From: Bin25 sp026709415 | GTDB lineage: Bacteria > Bacteroidota > Bacteroidia > Flavobacteriales > Flavobacteriaceae | Length of the DNA stretch: 64,000 nt | Reading direction: 5' to 3' | Assembly: GCA_965200045.1 (NCBI GenBank) | Contig: OZ241330.1 | Coordinates: 1,550,001 to 1,614,000, forward strand | In this document: positions 9,497-18,018 of the stretch, one piece after another | Position numbering within the stretch: the first letter of the stretch is position 1 | How the letters are laid out: every line of letters begins with the position of its first letter | Translations under genes and position numbers: made by a program | Notes under the pieces: generated by a model | What the model was told of the DNA's origin: nothing | The model's input: only the letters and a program-made list of their open reading frames with translations | The model's database searches: none

Positions 9497-10672
9497 TTAG
9501 TTTGAAATTATTTGTATTTGTTGCTTGAGTTTTTGAGCCATTTTATATGCAGACTCTAATTGTTGATCCAAAATAGTTATATGACCCATTTTTCTATTAG
9601 GTCTTGTGATCGATTTACCGTAAAGATGAAGATATGCGTTTGAAATGTCATGTACTTGATTAACATTCTGATAAACAACATTACCAGAACATCCCTCTTT
9701 TCCCACTAGATTAACCATGACTGAAGGGGACTTCATGAGAGAATTCCCAAGAGGTAAGTCCAATAGGGCTCTTAAATGTTGTTGATACTGAGAGCTATAC
9801 GCTCCTTCTACAGACCAATGTCCACTATTATGAGGTCGAGGGGCCACCTCATTGACTAGTAAAGTTTGGTTCTTATCGAGAAAAAGTTCAATAGCTAACA
9901 AACCAAAATGGTTAAATGATTGAGATACTTTTAAAGCAAGTTGGTGGGCAAGAGATTCTATGGATTCAGAAATTCTTGCTGGACAGAGAATATATTCGAC
10001 TTGATTGGATTTCGGATTGAATTCCATTTCAACCACTGGAAAACATGAAGTTTCACCTGATGGATTCCGACAAATTATAACCGATAATTCTTTTGAAATA
10101 TCAACCATTTCTTCTACCAGGCATTCCCCATCATTTATAGAATTCAACTCTTTAATTGAATTGATTTTTTTTACACCATATCCATCATAACCAAATCGAG
10201 CGGCTTTCCATATAAAAGGAAATGTAATCTCATTGTTAGAAATGGCTGATTTTAAACTTTCTATGGATTCGAAGGATTGAAAATTAGAAGTAGCAATCTC
10301 ATTTTCATTATAAAACTTTTTTTGCTTGACTTTATTTTGGACAATTTCTAGAACAGAGGTTTGTGGGATAACGATTTTACCATTTTTTTCCAATTCTTGT
10401 AATGCTCGGATATTTATATTTTCAATTTCAATAGTGATAATATCTACCGTAGATCCAAAATTCAAAACTGTTTGATAATCCAATAAATCTCCTTGCACAA
10501 AGGTGTTACACACTTTATGACACACAGCATTAGCATCAGAGTCCATGACAGAAATTGGTACAGCCCATTTATGAGCTTCCAAAAAAAGCATTTTGCCTAA
10601 TTGCCCTCCACCTAATATGCCGATTTTTGGAAAGTATGCCAAGATTGATTTGTGGCTCAAAAAAAGAAGCAC
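9497..10672 (-). CDS. purK: N5-carboxyaminoimidazole ribonucleotide synthase
   Basis: This ATP-grasp enzyme adds bicarbonate to AIR using ATP and feeds PurE. The dinucleotide-like N-terminal loop GILGGGQLGKM is present, then the ATP-grasp core (KAARFGYDGYGVKK, VEEMVDISKELSVI, NEVAPRPHNSGHW). No ATG precedes the first conserved block: the candidates are GTG at 10672, TTG at 10660 and TTG at 10642, which would leave only a few residues before GILGGG. The exact start is therefore open. Confidence 0.95.
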   Translation of the reverse strand: MLLFLSHKSILAYFPKIGILGGGQLGKMLFLEAHKWAVPISVMDSDANAVCHKVCNTFVQGDLLDYQTVLNFGSTVDIITIEIENINIRALQELEKNGKIVIPQTSVLEIVQNKVKQKKFYNENEIATSNFQSFESIESLKSAISNNEITFPFIWKAARFGYDGYGVKKINSIKELNSINDGECLVEEMVDISKELSVIICRNPSGETSCFPVVEMEFNPKSNQVEYILCPARISESIESLAHQLALKVSQSFNHFGLLAIELFLDKNQTLLVNEVAPRPHNSGHWSVEGAYSSQYQQHLRALLDLPLGNSLMKSPSVMVNLVGKEGCSGNVVYQNVNQVHDISNAYLHLYGKSITRPNRKMGHITILDQQLESAYKMAQKLKQQIQIISN

Positions 10673-11056
10673 ACAAATTTAATTCATAAATAGCATAAAT
10701 AAGAATAAAAATCTTTGAAAGTTACCATACCTATTGTAGAAAATTTGTGTTAGAAACAAGGGGTTTGTTTTTACAATGAATCAAGACTGAAGATTGCGAA
10801 CTAAAACGCTCATGGTTACTAGAAATAAAAAGACCTCTTTATTATTATTGGTAAGGTTTTTTGCTATGTTGGTACCACTTATGAGATGTTAACATAAATT
10901 TTATTTATTATAGTTCCCCAATAATTCTGTTAACTTCATATAAACTGGTGACCTTCAGCCATGAACCCCTCTTTTTTCCTTCCCTAGCCATCACTGAGGG
11001 TATTTCGATGGAGAGACTGTTTTTTATTTAAAATGCTTATTGTATAGCCTTTAAAA
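10673..11056. other. Gene-free stretch between purK and prfC
   Basis: No coding frame or RNA gene is recognised. The right part holds the purK promoter region and the left part the 3' region of prfC. The sequence around 10826-10866 could fold weakly (AAAAAGACCT against AAGGTTTTTT, imperfect), but I do not call a terminator from it. Confidence 0.4.
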
Positions 11057-12652
11057 CTAGTTGGCATTAAATTCAGATTGAAAGTGGAATTTAATTGAGG
11101 GAAATTTTTGTAGTGTGTGTGATAGGGTAAATTTAGAATCTGCTAAAAAGACCAATTGCTCACTTTTGTCTATAGCTAAAAACTTTTGTTTCAAGCGTAA
11201 AAATTCATCAAACTCTTTATGTTGATTGTTTTGATCTATCCAACAGGCTTTGTAAACTGGTAAGGCTTCATAGGAGCACTCAGCACCATATTCATGTAAT
11301 AATCGGTATTGTATGACTTCAAATTGTAATATTCCAACCGTACCAATAATTTGACGCCCATTGATTTGTAATCTAAATAATTGTGCCACACCTTCATCCA
11401 TCAATTGATCGATTCCTTTTTTAAGTTGTTTTGTTTTTAAAGGATTTTTATTGATGACATATCTAAAATGTTCAGGTGAAAAACTTGGAATCCCCTTAAA
11501 TATTAATTTTTCACCATCTGTTAGCGTATCCCCTATTTTAAAATTTCCTGTATCATGTAAACCCACGATGTCACCAGGGTATGAAGTTTCTACGACTTGC
11601 CTTTTTTCAGCAAAAAAAGCGTTTGGAGATGAAAATTTTAATTTTTTATTCAAACGAACATGGTAATAAGGCGTATTGCGAACAAAAGTTCCAGATACAA
11701 TTTTTAAAAAAGCCAATCGATCTCGATGTTTTGGATCCATGTTGGCATGAATTTTAAAAACAAATCCACTAAAATTGTTTTCATTGGGTCGGACTTCTCG
11801 ATTTTCTGAAATTTGAGGTTTTGGATGTGGTGCAATTTCAACTAAAATGTCTAACAATTCTTGGACTCCAAAATTTTTTAAAGCTGAACCAAAAATGATG
11901 GGATGAATTTTCCCATCCAAGTATTTTCTAATATCAAATTTGGGATATAATTCATCTACAACTTCGATATTTTCTTTGAGCTGTTCAAAAGATGGAACTC
12001 CTATAGCTTCAGTTACTTGTTTAGAATCTGCAATATCAATGCTATGATAAATGGGTAGGTGTTGTTTATCATTTGAAGAATAAAGTAACATATTGTCTTT
12101 TAAAATATGATAAATCCCTTTAAAATCTAGACCATCACCAATAGGAAAAGTGATTGGAGTTGGATTTAGTTTAAGTTGATGTTCCAACTGATCAAATAAG
12201 TCAAATGGATCTAGAGCATTTCGATCCATTTTATTGATAAAAACAATCATTGGAACGCTTCTCATACGGCAGACTTCAACTAGTTTTTTGGTTTGCTCTT
12301 CAACCCCTTTGGCTCCATCAATCACCACAATCACACTATCAACAGCCGTTAGTGTACGGTAGGTATCTTCTGCAAAATCTTTATGACCAGGCGTATCTAA
12401 AATATTGATTTTTTTATCCTTATAGTGAAAAGCTAACACAGAGGTGGCCACTGAAATACCGCGTTGTCTTTCGATTTCCATGAAATCCGAAGTGGCTCCT
12501 TTTCGAATCTTGTTTGATTTAACCGCTCCAGCTTGGTGGATGGCTCCACCAAAGAGTAACAACTTTTCAGTCAGTGTTGTTTTACCAGCATCAGGATGAG
12601 AAACAATTCCAAATGTTCTTCTTTTGCGTATTTCTTTTTCTAAAACTTTCAT
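11057..12652 (-). CDS. prfC: Peptide chain release factor 3
   Basis: RF3 is a translational GTPase that recycles RF1/RF2 from the ribosome after termination. The G domain is complete: SHPDAGKTT (about 18-26), the switch region GATSDFMEIERQRGISV, DTPGHKDF, and FINKMD for guanine specificity. EF-Tu-like domain II and the RF3-specific C-terminal domain follow. The ERQRGIS sequence separates RF3 from EF-G. ATG at 12652 (531 aa) is preferred over an in-frame GTG three codons upstream. The gene is divergent from idi. Confidence 0.95.
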   Translation of the reverse strand: MKVLEKEIRKRRTFGIVSHPDAGKTTLTEKLLLFGGAIHQAGAVKSNKIRKGATSDFMEIERQRGISVATSVLAFHYKDKKINILDTPGHKDFAEDTYRTLTAVDSVIVVIDGAKGVEEQTKKLVEVCRMRSVPMIVFINKMDRNALDPFDLFDQLEHQLKLNPTPITFPIGDGLDFKGIYHILKDNMLLYSSNDKQHLPIYHSIDIADSKQVTEAIGVPSFEQLKENIEVVDELYPKFDIRKYLDGKIHPIIFGSALKNFGVQELLDILVEIAPHPKPQISENREVRPNENNFSGFVFKIHANMDPKHRDRLAFLKIVSGTFVRNTPYYHVRLNKKLKFSSPNAFFAEKRQVVETSYPGDIVGLHDTGNFKIGDTLTDGEKLIFKGIPSFSPEHFRYVINKNPLKTKQLKKGIDQLMDEGVAQLFRLQINGRQIIGTVGILQFEVIQYRLLHEYGAECSYEALPVYKACWIDQNNQHKEFDEFLRLKQKFLAIDKSEQLVFLADSKFTLSHTLQKFPSIKFHFQSEFNAN

Positions 12653-12793
12653 AAAAATCACGCAAATTAAAAGATTGTCATCCGTATTTAATAGATATTT
12701 AATTTCTAATCAAATCTTTTGGATAAAACGGAAAACCAAGTAAATCATCATAAATTTGGCGATTAGTATCACCTAGTGTAAGCATTGGTTTGT

Positions 12794-13333
12794 ATGGAGA
12801 ACAATGATAATCAGTTTGTTGTATTGGTGGATCAAAAAGATCGGCCTGTAGGAAGAATGCCTAAACTAGAGGCTCACCAAAAGGGCGTATTGCACCGGGC
12901 TTTTTCAGTATTCATTTTGAATTCTAAACACGAATTATTGTTACAGCGGCGTGCCGTATCAAAATATCATTCCCCTAATCTATGGAGTAATACCTGCTGT
13001 AGCCATCCTTATGTCGGTGAATTGGTTATCGATGCAGCCAACAGAAGATTAAAAGAAGAAATGGGACTCGATACCCCATTAGAATATTTATTCCATTTTA
13101 TTTATCATCAAGAGGTCGGAAATGGATTGATAGAACACGAACTGGATCATGTGTATTATGGATTCTCAGACAATGATCCCAAAATAAATCCCCTTGAGGT
13201 ATCCCAATGGAAATGGATGACGTTGAAAGCAATAGAAAATGAATTACTAACCTCTCCAAATGATTTTACTATTTGGATGCGTATTATTTTTCCTCAGTTT
13301 TATCAGGTTATGAAAACTGAAATTGAATTCTAA
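12794..13333 (+). CDS. idi: Isopentenyl-diphosphate delta-isomerase, type I
   Basis: This Nudix-fold enzyme interconverts IPP and DMAPP for isoprenoid synthesis. The N-terminal metal-ligand histidines (AHQKGVLHRAF), the active-site segment NTCCSHP with the catalytic Cys near residue 69 and His near 71, the Nudix-like RRLKEEMG helix and the acidic pair EHELDHVYY are all present. ATG at 12794 (179 aa) is chosen; a TTG nine bases upstream is in frame. It is a single gene, divergent from prfC across about 140 bases that must hold both promoters. Confidence 0.95.
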   Translation: MENNDNQFVVLVDQKDRPVGRMPKLEAHQKGVLHRAFSVFILNSKHELLLQRRAVSKYHSPNLWSNTCCSHPYVGELVIDAANRRLKEEMGLDTPLEYLFHFIYHQEVGNGLIEHELDHVYYGFSDNDPKINPLEVSQWKWMTLKAIENELLTSPNDFTIWMRIIFPQFYQVMKTEIEF

Positions 13334-13484
13334 AATTTGGGGATCTCTAACCCCGACTTCATTCACTGATCTTTCATCATTTCTTTGCGGCATCTCATCA
13401 AAAGTTTCCTTACGGTCTTTTTTCAAGCCTCAATTCAACAGATAAACAAGAGGTACACTTCAATTTTGATTTTTATAGCGTTTA

Positions 13485-14633
13485 TCAAAGATTTTTACGC
13501 TTAATGATCACTTTAAAAATGTTTCTATCTCGATCATCAATGAACTTTATATGGGGATAGGCTCTGAGGGCACGTAGGATACCACTTCCATACCCTCGAA
13601 AAGGCAAAAGTTTATTGGCAAATGAAGCGATAATGGGATTACGTAAATTGCAGATACCCAATTTGATGTTTTCGACGGATAACTTATTTAGAAGATGTCC
13701 TGGATTAATAATTTCAATACGATCAGAAAAAACAAATACTTTTATGGAGTCTGAAATGAAATAATCTCGGTGAATTAGCGCATTTGCGATTAATTCTTCA
13801 AATACTATTTTTGGTATTTCTGGTTCACCAATGGAATTAATGCCTTGATCATTTTGAACATGTTTGATGTTTGTAATCACAAAACCCAGTAGATTCTGAA
13901 ATATAACGGAAAGTTTTCCATGAATGTCCCGACTCTCTACATAATGTAAATCCTCAATGTTTTTACCGGGAAAGCATACAGCTTTTGCAATAAAAACGGG
14001 AAACCAAAACTGAGGCTTCTTGGCAAAAAATAAGATGCCACAATAATTTAAAATCCCGTCTTTTGAAAGCTTCATGTTTTCTAAAACTTGAACAAACGAA
14101 AACTCTACGTTTTTGATTTTTTTACCATATTCTTTTTCAAAAAACTCATCAAAAAATTCTTTGTCAATATCAACTACAGAAGTTCCATCAACTGGCGTGG
14201 AGTCAGTTTGCCCCATTTTTTGAAGCATTCGTAACATTTCTTCACGAGCGATAATTTTTCGCTTATCAGCACCAGATTTAACATACATATTCCCTTTGTT
14301 GTCAGTGTATGGCTTATCAGATCCTTCATCAATTGTAACTAATACCATCTTACCATCAGATAAAGTAAAATTCTGAGTATGCACAATAATTGGTGGTTTT
14401 ACATGTTGAGATGCAGCCTTGGAAATATGTTGATTTATTTCTCTAATATTTTTTGAAGTCAAACCAGCTAAATCTCCAAAATCAGTGACACCGATAATAA
14501 TTTTTCCACCTTCAGAATTACTATACGCAACCATCTCTTGTGCAATGTGTTGAGGGTGTTTAACGTCACTTTTGAATTGATGAGAGCAATCTTCACCATT
14601 CTCGATAATTACTTGTAGTTCTTCGATTCCCAT
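13485..14633 (-). CDS. AlbA_2-domain protein with C-terminal ATPase-fold (Schlafen-like family)
   Basis: The N-terminal half has the AlbA_2 (Schlafen AlbA) nucleic-acid-binding pattern: HQFKSDVKHPQHIAQEMVAY, then GGKIIIGVTDFGDLAGL and YVKSGADKRKIIAREEMLRM. The C-terminal half carries a divergent GHKL-type ATP-binding block, FEELIANALIHRDYF followed by VFVFSDRIEIINPGHL. This two-domain family is widespread and often labelled as a putative transcriptional regulator; some members lie in defence islands. The 382 aa look complete. The neighbouring upstream DNA (14760-14982) is a decayed ATPase of a type also found in such islands. Function is not established. Confidence 0.85.
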   Translation of the reverse strand: MGIEELQVIIENGEDCSHQFKSDVKHPQHIAQEMVAYSNSEGGKIIIGVTDFGDLAGLTSKNIREINQHISKAASQHVKPPIIVHTQNFTLSDGKMVLVTIDEGSDKPYTDNKGNMYVKSGADKRKIIAREEMLRMLQKMGQTDSTPVDGTSVVDIDKEFFDEFFEKEYGKKIKNVEFSFVQVLENMKLSKDGILNYCGILFFAKKPQFWFPVFIAKAVCFPGKNIEDLHYVESRDIHGKLSVIFQNLLGFVITNIKHVQNDQGINSIGEPEIPKIVFEELIANALIHRDYFISDSIKVFVFSDRIEIINPGHLLNKLSVENIKLGICNLRNPIIASFANKLLPFRGYGSGILRALRAYPHIKFIDDRDRNIFKVIIKRKNL

Positions 14634-14759
14634 TCGTTATATAAATATTTGCGTTTTTTAAAAGCTTCAGCTCCTCCTTCCATTATATTCACGATACTTT
14701 CCTATATGTTATTGCAGTCAATACTGCGACAATCAGCAAGTACTTTTTTATTTGAATAG

Positions 14760-14982
14760 TTACAAAACCACAATTTGTTCTGTATCACCCAATACAGCAA
14801 TATTTGCATTATGGGAGACAAAGATAAATTGATATCACGTTTAAACTTGCAGATTAATTTTATTATGTCTAGGTAAATCGTTGATTATCGAGATCATCTT
14901 CAGGTTGATCAATAATTATCAAATCATGTTCACGTTGCACCAGATGGTTGAAAATGGCTACAAAGTATTTCTGGAATTCATC
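14760..14982 (-). pseudogene. Decayed C-terminus of a TrlF/RecF-like AAA ATPase
   Basis: Reading the minus strand from 14982, one frame gives FQKYFVAIFNHLVQ and then IIIDQPEDDLDNQRF, the Walker B/signature region of SMC-RecF-like ATPases, before TAG. After a garbled stretch a second frame gives FIFVSHNANIAVLGDTEQI followed by VVL and a stop at 14760. In intact relatives (TrlF-type ATPases) these two blocks are neighbours near the C-terminus, so this is a frameshifted, N-terminally missing remnant. It adjoins the AlbA_2 gene on the same strand. I infer an eroded former gene; the family name is from memory of the motif. Confidence 0.72.
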
Positions 14983-15717
14983 TTAATTTTCTTTTGATTT
15001 GCGATTTTCTATAAATTTCATTAATTCACGGCCATAAATGGATTCTCGAACTTCATTAGAGAAAGCATTTGAAATGGAATCCAACCAATGAGTTTGAACC
15101 TCTGATGCATGAGTCAAAGCGATGTATGGGGCCATAAACTTGTCGGCATTTTGAATGGCATAATTGATTGAGAAAAGATATCTTCGAGTCAAAAGATGAT
15201 CAATGGCTTGTTGTAATGAATCAGCCAATATTAAATTTTTGCTTTTTTGAGCATTCAAATAATCTTCAAGCAAGTCTAAATTTTGATTTTGAAATCTTCG
15301 CTGGTAAGAAAAAAAGTCCTGAAGTAAATTTTGATTTTCAGAACCTGTGATGATGGCACTACTTTCAAATGTGCTCAATTGGGTTTGAATATCAATCATT
15401 CCAGGTTCACCAAAAAAAGTGATGACATCATTTAAGGTATCGCCATCTTTTTTTTGAAGGTATAAATAGAAAATTTCTGGTTGTTCTATTTCATGGGTGA
15501 ATTCAAAATCTGGACTGCCTGAAACCGTCAAAGAATCGATAGAGACTATTTCTGAATCTTCAACTTTTTGAAGAAAAAGAGTCCCTACTCTCAGTCCTTC
15601 AACGGTTCCTCGGACTGTCATGGTATTTTCTGTTAAAGGCGCTTTACGAGACACACAAGAATTCAAAGGAATACTGAAAGCAAGTGAAATCAGAATCGCT
15701 AAGAATCGATAATTCAT
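14983..15717 (-). CDS. DUF4369-type lipoprotein
   Basis: A 244-aa protein with a lipoprotein signal peptide (LAILISLAFSIPLNSC, lipidated Cys at 21). The next ~100 residues, beginning TVRGTVEGLRVGTLFLQKVE and including SGSPDFEFTHEIEQPEIFYL, follow the DUF4369 beta-sandwich pattern common in Bacteroidota envelope proteins. Those are often fused to thioredoxin-like domains; none is present here, and the rest is helical. It starts right after the DUF5916 gene stop with the same orientation, so the two are probably one operon. The specific role is unknown. Confidence 0.75.
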   Translation of the reverse strand: MNYRFLAILISLAFSIPLNSCVSRKAPLTENTMTVRGTVEGLRVGTLFLQKVEDSEIVSIDSLTVSGSPDFEFTHEIEQPEIFYLYLQKKDGDTLNDVITFFGEPGMIDIQTQLSTFESSAIITGSENQNLLQDFFSYQRRFQNQNLDLLEDYLNAQKSKNLILADSLQQAIDHLLTRRYLFSINYAIQNADKFMAPYIALTHASEVQTHWLDSISNAFSNEVRESIYGRELMKFIENRKSKEN

Positions 15718-15718
15718 A

Positions 15719-17965
15719 TCAAATACTTAACCAATAAGTCAATTTTAAATTGATGCTTCTCAGTTGCGGGGTGTTATCAAAAAAACCATTGTTTTTGTAA
15801 TTATCATTATAAACAATGTAGAGATCGGAAAGTGGAGCAAAACGCCATTGTAATCGAGAATTGATGCCAAAATCTTTTCCTTGAGAGTTGTATTGAATGA
15901 AAGTAGACCAAAACAGATTTCGACTAAAAGTAAATTCAAATTTGGAACTGACTAGAGAAATCGTTTCCGTTGGGTAAGGATCGGGTAAGTCAATGTGATC
16001 GATATTAAAAACCAAACTAGATATAAATTTTGGTTGTACTCTTAATCTAAATTCACTTTCAAAGGAGTACTTATGACCATTATAAAATTGGCCTAATTCG
16101 GTTTCTACTTCGTAAAAAAATTTTCGACTCAAATCAGATGCATACTCCAAGCTGATATAGCTGTAGTAGTAATCCTTAAAAGCGGGTAGTTCAGTATTGT
16201 CATTTCCAGTAGGATCAAAAGGTTCAAATAAATAAGTGTATCTATTCCAGTATTCCACTTCTACCGAAGAAGTATTATTGAACTCCAACTCCAGTTGTGT
16301 TAAATAATTTCGATCCCCAGACCGAAAACTACCGTTATCTCTTTGATAGGTAAAAAATAAGTTTTGTTCTAGTGAAATAGAATTAATGGAACTTTTTTTG
16401 GGATAAAAAGTGTACCCCAAATCAGGAAAAAATCGATAGACTCCAGTTCGACGAACAAATCCTAAATCAGCACGATAATCTTCCCCAACATAAACACCAG
16501 CTAAGCGATAACTCCAATTTCTAGTTTGCCGATTCAATCGAGCTCCAAAACTAGCGTTATCATGGTCATTTTGATGAGCAAATGACTGATGGAAAAAGAA
16601 ATCTCCTGTCCAAGAATTATCGGATGAAGCCAGTTTGTAATCAAGACCTAAAATTCGATTATAACGATCTTGTTGTGATATAAACTCATAATCCTTAAAG
16701 GTTTCTCTATTGATGAATAATACCGAAAAATTGGATCGGCTAAAAACTTGTTTTTGTAGGACAAATACCGTATTGTTGTTTGAAGGGATTTCATTTTCAA
16801 TGTCCTCGCTTGTTTGAACATTGAGCAACCCCAATCGGGTTGAAGAATTTAAGCTACCATTGAGTCTAAAACCACCTATGATGGGATTTTCAATGTTATC
16901 TCCGTTTTTATCTTCCGCAATACCAATCCTCCTTGAAAAAAAAGGTCTCGAATCCATGAGGTTACCATAATCAGAAAACAAATCTTCGTTTTGTATAAAA
17001 AACTGTCTTTTTTCAGGCAATGAAACCTCAAAACGAGTCAGGTTGACAATTTCATCATCAACTTCAACTTGCGAAAAATCTGGGTTAATGGTTAGATCTA
17101 GATTTAAACCATTGGTGATAGAAATTTTTCCATCAAGACCAAAATTCAAATCTTGACTGACTTGATTGTCAGCCCCATCAAAGGTGAAATCGCTAGAAGA
17201 AATTCCATTGACAAAAGGAATAATGTAAATAGGTGGATTGGACTTTGCAAAAGGTTTTTCAAATTCAATAGTTCCCATAAATGCCATATTGATAGGAAAA
17301 AACTCTTGGGGGATGGGTGCCCAAGTGGTCCATTCATTGGTTACTGTATTGAATCGATATAAATTAAATCGCCATGTGGAAGTGTTTTCAGGGTATTTGA
17401 TTTGTGATAATGGAATTTTAAATTCTACGGAGTATTTGTCATCAGAAATGGTCGATTTGACCTCCCAAATAATATCCCAACTATATTTTAAATCTAAACC
17501 AGATTGACCACCATTTGAAACTTGGCCTTCTCTTTGAACGGAATAGGGATTGGATCCAATAAAGATTCCATTGGTTGAATCAGAAAAAGGGTCTAACATT
17601 AAAGTGACATTATCAACACCTCGACCTGAAAAATCTCGTTTTAAGGAACGTATCTTAAGATCAGTTTGAGAACCATACGCTTCAACATAAACATAAAGAT
17701 GCTTATCATCGGAAAGCAATCGAAATTGAGTTTTTTCAACGGCTTTTAGTGTGTCTGTTGGAAACATTTGCCAGAAACCTCCTCCAATAGGGGCCTCTTT
17801 CCAAACAGGCTCATTATCGAGTCCATCAATAACGATTTCTTGATCGATAGACTTGATTAGAAGGTGGGGATGTTCCTTTTGACCATGGACTGTTTGGCAA
17901 ACAACAACCAATGCAATGAACACAAAGCGCAACAGACTACAACAAAATTCAACAAATTGCGACAA
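15719..17965 (-). CDS. DUF5916 outer-membrane protein with CBM9-like N-domain
   Basis: A 748-aa exported protein. After a signal peptide ending near QTVHG comes a CBM9-like carbohydrate-binding-type domain (EIVIDGLDNEPVWKEA, then RDFSGRGVDNVTLMLDPFSD and VEFKIPLSQIKYP), residues about 35-230. The remaining ~500 residues have alternating aromatic/polar beta strands (for example LTRFEVSLPEKRQFFIQNED and repeated FxFxR segments) ending with an aromatic-rich strand, matching the DUF5916 barrel. It is probably an outer-membrane beta-barrel; its ligand is unknown. It precedes the DUF4369 lipoprotein gene by one base. Confidence 0.85.
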   Translation of the reverse strand: MSQFVEFCCSLLRFVFIALVVVCQTVHGQKEHPHLLIKSIDQEIVIDGLDNEPVWKEAPIGGGFWQMFPTDTLKAVEKTQFRLLSDDKHLYVYVEAYGSQTDLKIRSLKRDFSGRGVDNVTLMLDPFSDSTNGIFIGSNPYSVQREGQVSNGGQSGLDLKYSWDIIWEVKSTISDDKYSVEFKIPLSQIKYPENTSTWRFNLYRFNTVTNEWTTWAPIPQEFFPINMAFMGTIEFEKPFAKSNPPIYIIPFVNGISSSDFTFDGADNQVSQDLNFGLDGKISITNGLNLDLTINPDFSQVEVDDEIVNLTRFEVSLPEKRQFFIQNEDLFSDYGNLMDSRPFFSRRIGIAEDKNGDNIENPIIGGFRLNGSLNSSTRLGLLNVQTSEDIENEIPSNNNTVFVLQKQVFSRSNFSVLFINRETFKDYEFISQQDRYNRILGLDYKLASSDNSWTGDFFFHQSFAHQNDHDNASFGARLNRQTRNWSYRLAGVYVGEDYRADLGFVRRTGVYRFFPDLGYTFYPKKSSINSISLEQNLFFTYQRDNGSFRSGDRNYLTQLELEFNNTSSVEVEYWNRYTYLFEPFDPTGNDNTELPAFKDYYYSYISLEYASDLSRKFFYEVETELGQFYNGHKYSFESEFRLRVQPKFISSLVFNIDHIDLPDPYPTETISLVSSKFEFTFSRNLFWSTFIQYNSQGKDFGINSRLQWRFAPLSDLYIVYNDNYKNNGFFDNTPQLRSINLKLTYWLSI

Positions 17966-18018
17966 AGTTCAATAAAAGTTGCGAAAGTTAAAGTATTCTA
18001 ACTGAAACCTATTCTTTT

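Noticed and set aside
13341..13360. GGGG/CCCC hairpin after idi as a terminator
   Set aside because: The stem is only four pairs and no T-run follows.
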